This document shows, in pieces, positions 1 to 8,948 of a DNA stretch of 64,000 nt. Below the pieces are notes generated by a model. The model saw only the letters and a list, made by a program, of their open reading frames with translations. It did no database searches and was not told the origin of the DNA. The stretch's first letter is position 1. Each line of letters opens with the position of its first letter. Origin of the DNA: Microbaculum marinum. Its GTDB lineage: Bacteria; Pseudomonadota; Alphaproteobacteria; Rhizobiales; Tepidamorphaceae. The DNA lies in the NCBI RefSeq assembly GCF_042646165.1, contig NZ_JBHRTC010000007.1. One strand, given 5' to 3'. The position numbers and the translations under genes were made by a program.

Positions 1-128
1 ATCGCGCTGGGTCTGGGCGGCGGGGCTGACAGGAAGGCGAATGGCCAGTCTTCGCGCCATTCCCGTTCGCCATCCTACAGCCTGGCTTGTCCCGGATGAA
101 ATCCTCGCTGGCCGTGCCGCGATGCCGG

Positions 129-1034
129 CTACAGGTGCAGGATCTCGCGGGCCTCCGCGATGCTGGCGACCGGGATGTTGAGCGCCTCGAACACGGTGGA
201 GATGCGTTCGACCTGAGCGGCGTTGGACTTGAACGGGACGCCCGGCCTGTCCATCAGGTTGTCCTCCTGGCCGACGCGGACATGGGTGCCGAGCAGCCCG
301 CCGGCGGCCGCGGTGCGGATGTTGGCGGTGCCGGTGCCGTGGATGAACAGTTCCAGGTCGTCGCCGAACAGGTTTCTCGCGGTCGTCTTCATGTGCACCA
401 GATGCTCGACGTCGGACTGGATGCCGCCGAGGATTCCGGTCAGGAACTGCACGATGATCGGCTTCTTCACGTCATGCCGGCTGAGATGGTGCTCGAGGAT
501 GTAGAGGTGGCCGACGTCGTAGCATTCGAATTCCATGCCGATGTCGTTGTCGATCAGGATCTCCATCATCCGGTCGATCCTGGCGAACGAATTGTTGGTG
601 ACGATCTCGTAGCTCTTCGGCCCGAACGCCTCCTTCTCCCAGTCGAGATTGAATACCGAGACGCCCTGGTTCTTCGCCTTGCGGAACAGGCCGTAGTTCA
701 TCGACCCGACGATCACCGTGGCGATCTCCGGCCGCAGGTCCAGGACCGCCGAAAGGCGATCCTCGGCGGTCGACCCGAGCGACGCCGACATGTTGACGAT
801 GACGTCCGATCCCTCGCGGATCCCGGACACGATCTCGCGCCACACCCCGACGTCGTTGGTCGGCCGGCCGTCGTCCTCGCGAGCGTGCAGGTGCATGATG
901 GCGGCGCCCGCCTTCACGGCGTCCAGCGACTGCTCGACGATCTGCTCCGGGGTCACCGGCAGGTGCGGCGACATCGACGGCGACAGCGACGCACCGGTGG
1001 CCGCGCAGGTGATGATGGTCTTGTGGGACGGCAT
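129..1034 (-). CDS. BKACE-family beta-keto acid cleavage enzyme (DUF849)
   Basis: The 301-residue protein is a full-length member of the BKACE family, TIM-barrel enzymes that condense a beta-keto acid with acetyl-CoA to give acetoacetate and a new CoA ester; the founder is 3-keto-5-aminohexanoate cleavage enzyme of lysine fermentation. Seen here are the metal-binding HLHAR motif (His48, His50) and the late GQEDN segment, which matches the family position of the third, glutamate metal ligand. It is the last gene of the minus-strand operon with Liv system A, an alpha/beta hydrolase and an MBL-fold hydrolase, so its keto acid probably comes from an imported acyl compound. The family covers many substrates, including dehydrocarnitine and 3,5-diaminohexanoate-derived acids, and the sequence alone does not tell which. 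Confidence 0.88.
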   Translation of the reverse strand: MPSHKTIITCAATGASLSPSMSPHLPVTPEQIVEQSLDAVKAGAAIMHLHAREDDGRPTNDVGVWREIVSGIREGSDVIVNMSASLGSTAEDRLSAVLDLRPEIATVIVGSMNYGLFRKAKNQGVSVFNLDWEKEAFGPKSYEIVTNNSFARIDRMMEILIDNDIGMEFECYDVGHLYILEHHLSRHDVKKPIIVQFLTGILGGIQSDVEHLVHMKTTARNLFGDDLELFIHGTGTANIRTAAAGGLLGTHVRVGQEDNLMDRPGVPFKSNAAQVERISTVFEALNIPVASIAEAREILHL

Positions 1035-1088
1035 GAAACAGTTCTCCTTGTGCGCGGCCGTCGAGGCAAGCCGCCTGTTGACGGTGTG

Positions 1089-1985
1089 CTAGACGGCCGA
1101 GCCGTAGCCGCTGGCGGCCGGTTCGAATGCGTAGCCGCCGCCGCGGCGGCGGATGTAGCCGGTATGCGGCGGGGCGAAGTGGCAGGACATGACGAGGGCG
1201 CCGCTGTCGGCTGCCTCGGCCAGGAAGCCGGCGCGCGTCCGCAGCGCCTCGTCCTGCAGCGTGCAGAAGGCGGTGTTCCAGTCCGGCCGGTAGATCTGCA
1301 CGGGATGGTGCATGACGTCGGCGGAGAACACGCCGGTCTCGCCGCGCGATTCCAGCCAGTAGTTCAGCATCCCCGGCGTGTGGCCCGGCGCCTTCGAGAC
1401 CCTCAGGAAGCCCAGCAGTTCGGTCTCGTCGGTGATGAAGTCGGCCAGGCCCGCCTCGAGGACGGGATCGACGCTGTCGGTGAAGGCGCCGTCTTCGACC
1501 GGGCTGTTCTCCTTGCGCAACTCCTGGAAGAAGTCGAAGTCGGTCTTCGGCATCAGGTAGCGCGCATTCGGGAAGGTCGGCACCCAGCGGCCGTCCCTGA
1601 GCACGGTGTTCCAGCCGACGTGGTCGGGATGCATGTGGGTGTGAACGACGTGGGTGACCTTGTCCGGGGTCACGCCGGCTGCCGCCAGCCAGTGCAGGAA
1701 GAGCGAGTTCAGGTTCTTCATCCGCTCGGCTGAGCGCGGCTTGTGGTTGCCGACGCCGGTGTCGATCAGCACGACCTTGTCGGCCGTCTCCACGAGCCAG
1801 ATCTGGATGGCGATCACCAGCCGGTCGTTCTCCCGATAGTAGTGGCCGGGCGGCAGCTCGGGCAGGATCGCCTCGAACGCCCCCCGGTCGAACTTCGGAT
1901 ACAGGAACTCCGGATCGTGGGTCGGGCCGTGGTACTCGACGAGGCTGGAGACCCTGACGTCGCCGATCTTCCATCTGTGCAGCAT
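1089..1985 (-). CDS. MBL-fold metallo-hydrolase
   Basis: The 298-residue protein has the metallo-beta-lactamase fold signature HTHMHPDH (His117, His119, Asp121, His122), a downstream APGHTPGM segment carrying the next metal histidine, and a C-terminal SCHFAPPHTG segment. It lacks an export signal, so it should act in the cytoplasm. The family includes lactonases and thioesterases (AHL-lactonase-like enzymes, quinolone-degradation hydrolases). It sits between the alpha/beta hydrolase and the BKACE gene in the Liv-A operon, so hydrolysis of a lactone, thioester or ester on the same catabolic route is likely. The exact substrate cannot be read from the sequence. Confidence 0.85.
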   Translation of the reverse strand: MLHRWKIGDVRVSSLVEYHGPTHDPEFLYPKFDRGAFEAILPELPPGHYYRENDRLVIAIQIWLVETADKVVLIDTGVGNHKPRSAERMKNLNSLFLHWLAAAGVTPDKVTHVVHTHMHPDHVGWNTVLRDGRWVPTFPNARYLMPKTDFDFFQELRKENSPVEDGAFTDSVDPVLEAGLADFITDETELLGFLRVSKAPGHTPGMLNYWLESRGETGVFSADVMHHPVQIYRPDWNTAFCTLQDEALRTRAGFLAEAADSGALVMSCHFAPPHTGYIRRRGGGYAFEPAASGYGSAV

Positions 1986-2003
1986 GTCGTCTTCCCTGTG
2001 TGG

Positions 2004-2822
2004 CTATCGGCCGCCGGTCGCGTGGCCCGGCACGGTTTCGCAGAAGCCGGCAATCGCGGCGGCGACGGGACCGGGCGTGATCTGAGCCGAGTGGTGGCCG
2101 CTTTCGATGGTGGCGAAGCTTGCGCCGGCAATGCGGGCGGCGATGCCTTCGACATAGGCCGGCGGGCGCAGCGGATCGTCGGTGCAGCCGACGCACAGCG
2201 TCGGACAGCGGATCGCCGACAGGACCGGCGCGATGTCGAGCAGCGCCAGCATCCGGAACGTTGCCGCAAAGCTCGCCGGATCGTTGCCGAGCCAGCGCCC
2301 GCAGAAGCGTGCGAAATCCGCCTCGCGGCCGGCCCGGAAGCGCTCCGGGAAGCCGGTGTCGAACGAGTTGCGGGCAATCGATCGCAGCCCGTTGGCCTGG
2401 ATGGCGTCGGCGGCGACAAGGCGGTCGGCCCGCGTCTCGGGCGGCACGCCGACGGAGGGGCTGAACAGCACCAGGCCGGCGACGCGGTCCGGATACCAGG
2501 CGGCGAAACCCGCCGACAGCGCCGCGCCGACGGCGATCCCGGCGACGACGGCGGGTTCGTCGAGCCCGAGCGCGTCGAGCAGCGCCTTCAGGTCGTCGGC
2601 GAGTTCCTCGAGCGTGATCGCTCCCGTGATCTTTTCCGACTGCCCGTAGCCGCGGAAGTCGAAGCGCAGGACGCGGAAGCGATCGGTGAAGGCGGGAACC
2701 ACCTCGTCCCAGGTCTCGATGCTGCCGCCCATCTCGTGGACGAGAACCAGCAGCGGGCCGCCGTCCCCTTCCAGCCGGTAGCGCAGGCTGCGCGTGCCGA
2801 GGTCCATCCACTCGTCGGTCAT
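2004..2822 (-). CDS. alpha/beta-fold hydrolase lacking the usual nucleophile serine
   Basis: The protein (272 aa from the chosen ATG) resembles 3-oxoadipate enol-lactonase-type alpha/beta hydrolases: LVHEMGGS oxyanion-hole loop near residue 30, RGYGQSEK near 57-64, acid Asp in CTDDP (about 215) and histidine in SGHHS (about 243). The nucleophile elbow, normally G-x-S-x-G, reads GIAVG, with alanine at residue 97; I checked the codon on the reverse strand and it is an alanine codon. The protein may therefore use another mechanism or act without a covalent intermediate. The start at 2822 was preferred over an ATG 14 codons upstream because a GGAG lies about ten bases before it. It belongs to the Liv-A operon upstream of the MBL hydrolase. 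Confidence 0.82.
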   Translation of the reverse strand: MTDEWMDLGTRSLRYRLEGDGGPLLVLVHEMGGSIETWDEVVPAFTDRFRVLRFDFRGYGQSEKITGAITLEELADDLKALLDALGLDEPAVVAGIAVGAALSAGFAAWYPDRVAGLVLFSPSVGVPPETRADRLVAADAIQANGLRSIARNSFDTGFPERFRAGREADFARFCGRWLGNDPASFAATFRMLALLDIAPVLSAIRCPTLCVGCTDDPLRPPAYVEGIAARIAGASFATIESGHHSAQITPGPVAAAIAGFCETVPGHATGGR

Positions 2823-2923
2823 GGGGCGGCCACTCCGCGGTCCGACGCCCGTCCATACCCCCACGCGCTGTCATGACCGGACGTGTTCCGGGCATCCATA
2901 CCCGCAAGCGCAGGGGGCATGGA

Positions 2924-2944
2924 TTGCCGGGACAGGCCCGGCAA
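2924..2944. repeat. short intergenic palindrome
   Basis: Arms TTGCCGGG and CCCGGCAA are separated by five bases in the gap between livF and the alpha/beta hydrolase gene. It is similar in style to the other GC-rich palindromes of the window and could also form an RNA hairpin between the transporter and enzyme cistrons. Confidence 0.5.
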
Positions 2945-2996
2945 CGACAGTGGGAATTGATGGACGGACAGGGGGCTATGCATTGGTCCGGATCAC

Positions 2997-3695
2997 TCAG
3001 AAGAACTTCCAGATGTCGGTCCTGCGGGTCTCCTCGTTCGACCCGTAGAACACGACCTCGCCGGTATTGATGATCAGCACGTCGTCGACGATCTTCATCG
3101 CCGAAGCGATCTTGTGCTCGATCAGGATGGCGGAGACGCCGAGCTCCCGGCAGATCCGGGAGATCTGCGCGAAGAGATGCTCGACCAGGTCGGGCTGCAG
3201 GCCGACGGAGGGTTCCTCCAGCAGCAGGCAGCGCGGCGAGCCGATGATCGCAAGCCCCAGCGCCAGCATCTGCTGCTGGCCGCCGCTCATGTTGCCGGCC
3301 AGCGCCTGGCGGCGCTCGGCAAGCGCGGGAAACAGCTCCAGCACCTGGCTGGCGGTGATGGCGCCGCCGTCCCGTCCCGGGTTTGCGGCGCTGACCACGG
3401 CGAGGTTCTCCTCCACGGTCAGCTCGGGAAACACGCCGCGGCCCTCGGGCAGCAGCCGCAGGCCGTGCTCGACGCGCTCGGTGACCGGCAGGCGCTCGAG
3501 GTTGTGCCCGTCCAGGGTGATCGTTCCCGACGAGACCGGGATCAGGCCGAGCAGCGACTTGAGGATGGTCGACTTGCCGGCGCCGTTGTGGCCGAACAGG
3601 GCCATGATCCTGCCCGGCTCGATGGTGAAGGAGATTTCCGCGACCACCGAGCGGTCGCCGTATCCCGACGTGACGCGATCGACGACCAGGGTCAT
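2997..3695 (-). CDS. livF: Liv-type ABC transporter ATPase (system A, LivF-like)
   Basis: The 232-residue cytoplasmic ATPase has Walker A GHNGAGKST, signature NMSGGQQQM and Walker B LLLEEPSVGL, in which the usual Asp-Glu pair is Glu-Glu. Length and order match LivF of the branched-chain amino acid / amide (HAAT) importers. Its start overlaps the stop of the livG gene by four bases, so the two are translationally coupled. It powers uptake through the two permeases encoded just upstream. The solute is unknown; the co-transcribed hydrolases and BKACE suggest an organic acid or amide rather than leucine. Confidence 0.93.
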   Translation of the reverse strand: MTLVVDRVTSGYGDRSVVAEISFTIEPGRIMALFGHNGAGKSTILKSLLGLIPVSSGTITLDGHNLERLPVTERVEHGLRLLPEGRGVFPELTVEENLAVVSAANPGRDGGAITASQVLELFPALAERRQALAGNMSGGQQQMLALGLAIIGSPRCLLLEEPSVGLQPDLVEHLFAQISRICRELGVSAILIEHKIASAMKIVDDVLIINTGEVVFYGSNEETRRTDIWKFF

Positions 3696-4471
3696 GCCGC
3701 CGTCTCCCCGAGGGCGCCGCCGAAATAGATCTCGATGAGCTTCCTGTCGGCCAGCACGGTGTCCGGATCGCCGCAGGCAAGCACGCGGCCCTGGTGCATG
3801 AAGACGACGTCGTCGGAGATCCGCCGGACGATCTGGGTGTTGTGCTCGACGACCAGCAGCGTCTTGCCGAGGCTGCGCAGCCGGTCGATCATCTCGACCA
3901 TGGTGTCGAGCGCCTTGGCGCTGAGGCCGGAGGTCGGCTCGTCGAGCAGCAGCAGTTCGGAATCGGTCGCCAGCACGCGGGCGACGCAGAGCAGCTTCTG
4001 CTGGCCGAAGCTGATCTGGCTGGCGAGGTCGCCGGCCTTGTGGTCGAGGCCGACGATCTTCAAAAGGTCCATCGCCTGCTCGGTCTTGCGGCGCACGACG
4101 GCGTTGGAGAAGTACGGCCGCAGGATCGCGGTGGCCGGGTTGTTGCCGGTCTCGTCGGCGAGGCAGACGATGACGTTGTCGACGACCGTCAGCTCGTCGA
4201 AGATCCTGAGGTTCTGGAAGGTGCGGGCGATGCCGCGCTTGACGATCTCGCGCCGGTCGAGGCGGGTGATCGGCTGGCCCTCGAAGACGACCTGGCCGGA
4301 GGTCGGCCGGAGCAGGCCGGTGATCACGTCGAACAGGGTGGTCTTGCCGGCGCCGTTGGGTCCGACCAGGCAGGTGGCCCGGTTCGGCGCGACGGAGAAG
4401 CTGCAGCCGTCGAGCGCCTTGAGGCCGCCGAAGCTCTTGGAGACGCCGTCGATATCGAGGAAGCCGGGCAT
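3692..4471 (-). CDS. livG: Liv-type ABC transporter ATPase (system A, LivG-like)
   Basis: The 259-residue ATPase starts at the ATG at 4471; a longer reading frame continues upstream but lies inside the livM gene. It has Walker A GPNGAGKTT, the LivG-typical signature ISFGQQKLL in place of LSGGQ, and Walker B LLLLDEPTSGL. It is the partner of the LivF-like ATPase whose start overlaps its stop. The start lies two bases downstream of the livM stop, so the whole set is one operon. Confidence 0.92.
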   Translation of the reverse strand: MPGFLDIDGVSKSFGGLKALDGCSFSVAPNRATCLVGPNGAGKTTLFDVITGLLRPTSGQVVFEGQPITRLDRREIVKRGIARTFQNLRIFDELTVVDNVIVCLADETGNNPATAILRPYFSNAVVRRKTEQAMDLLKIVGLDHKAGDLASQISFGQQKLLCVARVLATDSELLLLDEPTSGLSAKALDTMVEMIDRLRSLGKTLLVVEHNTQIVRRISDDVVFMHQGRVLACGDPDTVLADRKLIEIYFGGALGETAA

Positions 4472-4473
4472 CG

Positions 4474-5334
4474 TCAGATCCTCTTGCCGGCGATGCCCTG
4501 CGGGCGCAGCAGCATGAACAGCACCAGCAGCACGCCGTAGACGAACTGGCGGGCCGGGCCGAGCAGGCTCGAGGGCAGCTCGACGAGGGTCAGGAGCTGC
4601 GGGATCGCCAGCAGCACGAAGGGGCCGAGGATCGCGCCGCGCAGCGTACGGGCGCCGCCGACCACCAGCATCGTCAGGATCAGCACCGAGACGTGGATGT
4701 CGAAGGAGGTCGGGTCGGCGTAGCTCAGGAACGAGGCGAACAGGGCGCCGCCGAGCGCCGCGAAGGCACCCGACAGGGCCGCGGTGCCGAGCTTGGCGCG
4801 CAGCACGTTGCGGCCGGCGGCGGCGACCGCCGTCTCGTCGATGCGAATCGCGTGCAGGATGCGTCCGTAGGTCGAGCGGATCATCAGCCAGTAGATCAGC
4901 GACACGCCGGCGAGCAGGATCGTCGAGACGTAGATGAACTCGGTCGGCAGGTCGGCGGTGAAGCCGAACTGCTGCGGCGGCGGGATCGCCGGTATGCCGC
5001 TGGCGCCGCCTGTCACGTCGGACCAGTTGATGAACACGGCGGTGGCGACCAGCTGGATGCCGAACGAGGTCACCACGAAGTAGTCGCCGGCCAGCCGCAG
5101 CGAGGGCAGCGAGGTCAGGATCGAGAAGGCCGAGCAGATCAGGACGGCGATGGCGGTGGCGGTGACGAAGTCGATCCCCGCCATGGCGCACAGCGCGTAG
5201 GTGTAGGCGCCGATGCCCATCAGGGCTGCCTGCGAGACCGAGAAGATGCCGATGATGCCGACCAGCAGGTTGGTCGAGATCGACATGATGGCGAAGATCT
5301 CGGCGAGGATGACGTAGCTGAGCAGGAAGTTCAT
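4474..5334 (-). CDS. livM: Liv-type ABC permease (system A, LivM-like)
   Basis: This 286-residue inner-membrane permease of the LivM family is almost entirely hydrophobic helices. It begins MNFLLSYVILAEIF and carries the family segment SQAALMGIGAYTYAL after the second helix and the cytoplasmic loop RIDETAVAAAGRN that contacts the ATPase. It forms the channel together with the LivH-like protein encoded nine bases upstream. Confidence 0.9.
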   Translation of the reverse strand: MNFLLSYVILAEIFAIMSISTNLLVGIIGIFSVSQAALMGIGAYTYALCAMAGIDFVTATAIAVLICSAFSILTSLPSLRLAGDYFVVTSFGIQLVATAVFINWSDVTGGASGIPAIPPPQQFGFTADLPTEFIYVSTILLAGVSLIYWLMIRSTYGRILHAIRIDETAVAAAGRNVLRAKLGTAALSGAFAALGGALFASFLSYADPTSFDIHVSVLILTMLVVGGARTLRGAILGPFVLLAIPQLLTLVELPSSLLGPARQFVYGVLLVLFMLLRPQGIAGKRI

Positions 5335-5343
5335 GGCCGGTCC

Positions 5344-6219
5344 TCAGCTCGCTCTCTGGACGCGGGTGCGGAACAGCCCGGTCGGCTTGATCAGGATGAA
5401 GGCGATGAAGATCGTGTAGGTGAAGGCGAGCGACCAGCGGCCGGGCAGGTAGAGGATCGACACGTTCAGCACCATCGAGATGACGATCGCCAGCACGAAG
5501 GCGCCGATCAGGCTGCCGATGCCGCCGGCGATGACCGCGATGACGGCCGACAGCAGCACCAGGATCGAGGTGTAGGGCTGGATCGCCTGGTCGACGCCGG
5601 TCAGGATGGCGGGCACCGCGACGAGGCCGGAGGCGATCGCCAGGACGATGACGAAGACCCGGTTGGGGCGCAGGCGGGTGACCTCGGCGAGGCTCGGGTT
5701 GGAGGCCACCGCGCGGATCCGCTGGCCGAGCAGGGTGGACGAGGAGAACCACATCAGGCCGGCCAGGATCAGCAGGCTGGTCACCACGACGGCGATCTGC
5801 GGATAGCTGAGGAACACCGTGCCGACCATCGCCATCTCCAGCCGCCACGGCAGGTCGAACTGCAGGATGTTCGGGCTGAACGCCATCGCCACGATGTTCT
5901 GCAGCACCGCCAGCAGGCCGAGCGCGGCGATCAGCATGACCAGCGGCGAGGCGTGCCGCCGGGCGAGCGTCTCGTAGACGTATTTCTGGATCAGGGCGCC
6001 GACGGCGGCACAGCTTAGGATGCTGATCGCCGCCGCCGGCAGGAACGGCAGCCCCTGCTGCAGCAGGTACCACGCCACATAGGCGCCGAACGTGTAGACG
6101 CCGGCATGGGCGACGTGGAACACGCCCGTCGTCGAGTAGACGTAGGCGAAGGTGATCGCGACGACGCCGACGGCGCAGCCGGTGACGAACCCGTCCGCCA
6201 GGATCTGAAGCAGGAGCAT
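5344..6219 (-). CDS. livH: Liv-type ABC permease (system A, LivH-like)
   Basis: This 291-residue inner-membrane permease of the LivH family has about eight hydrophobic helices. Typical segments are the HVAHAGVYTFGAY stretch near residue 40 and the coupling loop VASNPSLAEVTRLRPNRV, followed by a glycine-rich AGGIGSLIGAF helix. It follows the binding-protein gene by nine bases. Confidence 0.9.
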   Translation of the reverse strand: MLLLQILADGFVTGCAVGVVAITFAYVYSTTGVFHVAHAGVYTFGAYVAWYLLQQGLPFLPAAAISILSCAAVGALIQKYVYETLARRHASPLVMLIAALGLLAVLQNIVAMAFSPNILQFDLPWRLEMAMVGTVFLSYPQIAVVVTSLLILAGLMWFSSSTLLGQRIRAVASNPSLAEVTRLRPNRVFVIVLAIASGLVAVPAILTGVDQAIQPYTSILVLLSAVIAVIAGGIGSLIGAFVLAIVISMVLNVSILYLPGRWSLAFTYTIFIAFILIKPTGLFRTRVQRAS

Positions 6220-6228
6220 GGTGGCGCG

Positions 6229-7338
6229 TTACTTCGACGGGGTGTAGTCGATCTTGATGCGCTCTTTCTCGCCGTGCTGCATGATCTCGACCTCACGCTG
6301 CGCGGTGTTCGTCTCGAACGTGATGTCGGCGATGCCGGACTTGAACGTCTTGATCTCGAGCAGCGCGTCGCGGAGGTTCGGACCCGTCACCTCCTTGCCG
6401 GCCGTCAGGACATGGTCGATCAGCTGGATGAGGATGTTGGTCGAATTGAAGTACTCGCGCGAGAAGAAGCCCATTTCCTTGGTGTCGAACTTCTCGTTGA
6501 ACTCCGCCTCGAGCTCCGGCGTGATGCCCGACTTGATGGCGGTGTGGTACCAGCCGACGGTCGAGGGGTAGCCGAAGAACGGCGTCGAGAAGGTGTTGCC
6601 GACGGCGACCGGGAAGTTCGGGATCTGGCCGACCTGCTCGGCGAAGGCTTCCTGGCCCTGCGTCACCGAGATGTAGACGAAGTCAGGCTTGGCCGCGGCG
6701 ACCTTGAGCAGCACCGAGCGGAAGTTGGTCTGGCCGAACTCGACCGGCTCCTCGGTGATGATCTCGCCGCCCGCTTCGACGAAGACCTTCTTGAAGTCCT
6801 CGGCGCCGTCGATGCCTGCCGCCGCGTTCTCGTAGATGACGGCGGCCTTCTTGCCGAGCTTCTCGAGCGCGTACCTGGCGACCACCGCGGCCTCGTCGCG
6901 CACCAGCGGGATGGTGTTGAAGAGGAAGGGCGAGGCGTCCGCCAGCTTGTCCGACTGGGCGGCCGGATTGATGATCAGCACCTCGCGCCGGGTGCCGAGC
7001 GGGGCGATCGCGATCGAGATCGAGGAGTAGGCGGTCAGCGTCGCGGGAACGTCGTTCAGGTCGACCAGACGGTTGAAGGCGAGCACGCCCTGGTCGGGCT
7101 TGCCCTGGCTGTCCTCGAACAGAACCTTGATCTTGTGACCCTGGACGCCGCCGTCGGCATTGGCCCGGTCGACGGCGAAGGTCACGCCCTGCTGCTCCTG
7201 CAGGCCGATCGGTGCGGCCGGGCCGGTGAGCGGCAGGATGGCGCCGATCGTGATGTCGTGGTCCGCGGCCGCGGAGACCGACATGGCCAGCAGCAGTCCG
7301 CCGGCAGCGCACAACAATGGCTTCAGCTTGGCAAGCAT
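6229..7338 (-). CDS. Liv-type periplasmic substrate-binding protein (system A)
   Basis: The start at 7338 is set by a clear GGAGG six bases upstream; a longer in-frame reading to 7392 lacks this. The 369-residue product has a signal peptide (LLCAAGGLLLAMSVSAAA) and then the type-I periplasmic-binding fold typical of LivJ/LivK/AmiC-like proteins: ITIGAILPLTGPAAPIG at the mature N terminus, and INPAAQSDKLADASPFLF where the family contacts ligand backbone groups. It captures the solute for the LivHMGF complex encoded behind it. No ligand can be assigned. Confidence 0.9.
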   Translation of the reverse strand: MLAKLKPLLCAAGGLLLAMSVSAAADHDITIGAILPLTGPAAPIGLQEQQGVTFAVDRANADGGVQGHKIKVLFEDSQGKPDQGVLAFNRLVDLNDVPATLTAYSSISIAIAPLGTRREVLIINPAAQSDKLADASPFLFNTIPLVRDEAAVVARYALEKLGKKAAVIYENAAAGIDGAEDFKKVFVEAGGEIITEEPVEFGQTNFRSVLLKVAAAKPDFVYISVTQGQEAFAEQVGQIPNFPVAVGNTFSTPFFGYPSTVGWYHTAIKSGITPELEAEFNEKFDTKEMGFFSREYFNSTNILIQLIDHVLTAGKEVTGPNLRDALLEIKTFKSGIADITFETNTAQREVEIMQHGEKERIKIDYTPSK

Positions 7339-7371
7339 GGTTAGTCCTCCCTTTGTGTCCGATTCCGTATT

Positions 7372-7385
7372 TTGAAACGGTTCAA
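7372..7385. promoter_or_regulatory. candidate operator TTGAAACGGTTCAA
   Basis: An inverted repeat TTGAA-ACGG-TTCAA lies 34-47 bases upstream of the system-A binding-protein start. The central CG and the half-sites resemble LacI-family operators. No LacI-type gene is in the window, so this is only a candidate control site for the Liv-A operon. Confidence 0.35.
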
Positions 7386-7647
7386 TCGGCATCTAAAGGG
7401 CCATTCCGGCGAATTGCAAGACCGAACGCGTTCGCATTGCGTACTTCCGTTCGGCGAGCGGTTGCCGGCTGCCGGCCGGTGAGGAGCGAGGAGCCGGGAA
7501 ACAGGATCTTGAAATCCCCCAAATGCCGCGGCGCGGGGCATGACGGCATTCCGGTCGGACCGCAACCTCGTCGCGGGCCGTCTTCGGCACCCTGCCGCTC
7601 GAAGGACAGAACCCGGTACCGTCAGCAGCGGCCCGGCCGATCAAACC
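7386..7647. other. intergenic region between Liv-A and TRAP operons
   Basis: About 260 bases carry no convincing gene; short reading frames here lack ribosome binding sites and family resemblance. It contains a perfect 12-base palindrome CGAACGCGTTCG at 7423-7434, a possible protein-binding site, and must hold the promoter of the Liv-A operon and the end of the TRAP operon. No strong terminator hairpin with a T-run was seen. Confidence 0.4.
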
Positions 7648-8928
7648 CTATCGCCCGAAACCGGCGCTGTAGGGCAGCCAGGTGGCAAGGCCCGGGAGGG
7701 CGATCAGCAGCGCCAGGCCGGCGATCAGCAGCAGCACGTAGGGAAAGGCGCCCCGCACCACCTCAGACAGGGGTGCGTCGGTGATACCCTTGATGACGAA
7801 CAGGTTCATGCCGACCGGCGGCGTGATCAGCGCCAGTTCGAGATTGATCATCAGCAGCACGCCATACCAGATCGGGTCGATGCCGAGGGCCGTGAGTGTC
7901 GGCATCAGGATCGGCGTGGTGATCAGGATGATCGAGATCGTCTCGAGGAACATGCCCATCACGAAGATCAGCGCCATCACCACGAGGATGAAGCCGAGCG
8001 GTCCCAGTCCCAGATGGGCGACGGTCTCGGTGATGCCGACGGGCAGGCGGATGATGGTGATGGCGTGGCCGAATATGGCCGCGCCGGCGATGATCATGAA
8101 CATCATCGCCGTGGTGCGCATCGTCCTGTAGGCGCAGGCGAACAGGTCGGAGATGCCGAAGTTCCGGTAGGCGATGACCGCGACGGCGAGCGCGTAGACC
8201 GAGCCGGCAGCCGCGGCCTCGGTGGCGGTGAAGACGCCGAGATAGATGCCGCCGAGCACCAGCGGCGGCGCGAGCACCGCCCAGATCGAGCGCCGGATCG
8301 CCACGGCGGTCCTGCGCCAGCCGGCCCACGGCGGCGCCTCGACGTCGCGGCCGGCGCTGACGATGCAGTAGACCGCGAAGACCAGCGCCATGATCAGGCC
8401 GGGCACCATGCCGGCCAGGAACAGCGCGCCGATCGAGACCTCCGAGACGATCGCGTAGAGGATCATCGGCCCGGACGGCGGGATCAGGATGCCGAGCGTA
8501 CCGCCGGCGGCGATGACGCCGACCGCACGCCGCTCGGGATACCCGAAGCGCTTCATCTGCGGCACGGCGCTGGAGCCGATGCTGAGCGCGGTGGCGACCG
8601 AGGATCCCGAAATCGCGGCGAAGATCGTGCAGGAGACCACCGTCGCCACGCCAAGGCCGCCGCGGACATGGCCGATCGCCGTGTTCGCCATGTCGTAGAG
8701 ATCGTCGATGACCCTGGCGCGGATCATCACCTGCGCCATGAACACGAACAGCGGGATGGCCGACAGGATCGGATTGTTCAGATGCGCGAAGACGGTGTCG
8801 GCGACGCTCGACACCCTGCCTTCGGCGAGCCAGAGGATGGCCAGTCCCGACAGGCTGAGCGCCGCGAAGATCGGCATGCCCGACAGCAGCAGAAGCAGCA
8901 GTCCGGCGAAGACGAGGACGATTGTCAT
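7648..8928 (-). CDS. dctM: TRAP transporter large permease (DctM)
   Basis: The 426-residue protein from the ATG at 8928 is a complete DctM-type 12-helix integral membrane subunit. It starts MTIVLVFAGLLLLLLSGMPI and contains the family segments AISGSSVATALSIGSSAVPQMKR and GILIPPSGPMILYAIVSEVS. It uses a sodium or proton gradient to move an organic acid delivered by DctP. The small permease gene ends 20 bases upstream. The long frame running past 8928 is read-through into the dctQ region and was not used. Confidence 0.94.
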   Translation of the reverse strand: MTIVLVFAGLLLLLLSGMPIFAALSLSGLAILWLAEGRVSSVADTVFAHLNNPILSAIPLFVFMAQVMIRARVIDDLYDMANTAIGHVRGGLGVATVVSCTIFAAISGSSVATALSIGSSAVPQMKRFGYPERRAVGVIAAGGTLGILIPPSGPMILYAIVSEVSIGALFLAGMVPGLIMALVFAVYCIVSAGRDVEAPPWAGWRRTAVAIRRSIWAVLAPPLVLGGIYLGVFTATEAAAAGSVYALAVAVIAYRNFGISDLFACAYRTMRTTAMMFMIIAGAAIFGHAITIIRLPVGITETVAHLGLGPLGFILVVMALIFVMGMFLETISIILITTPILMPTLTALGIDPIWYGVLLMINLELALITPPVGMNLFVIKGITDAPLSEVVRGAFPYVLLLIAGLALLIALPGLATWLPYSAGFGR

Positions 8929-8948
8929 GGCCGGTCCGTCACGTCCGC

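Noticed and set aside
472..3780. A 1102-codon minus-strand open frame
   Set aside because: It crosses the BKACE, MBL, hydrolase and livF genes in another frame; its arginine-rich low-complexity composition is typical of a shadow frame.
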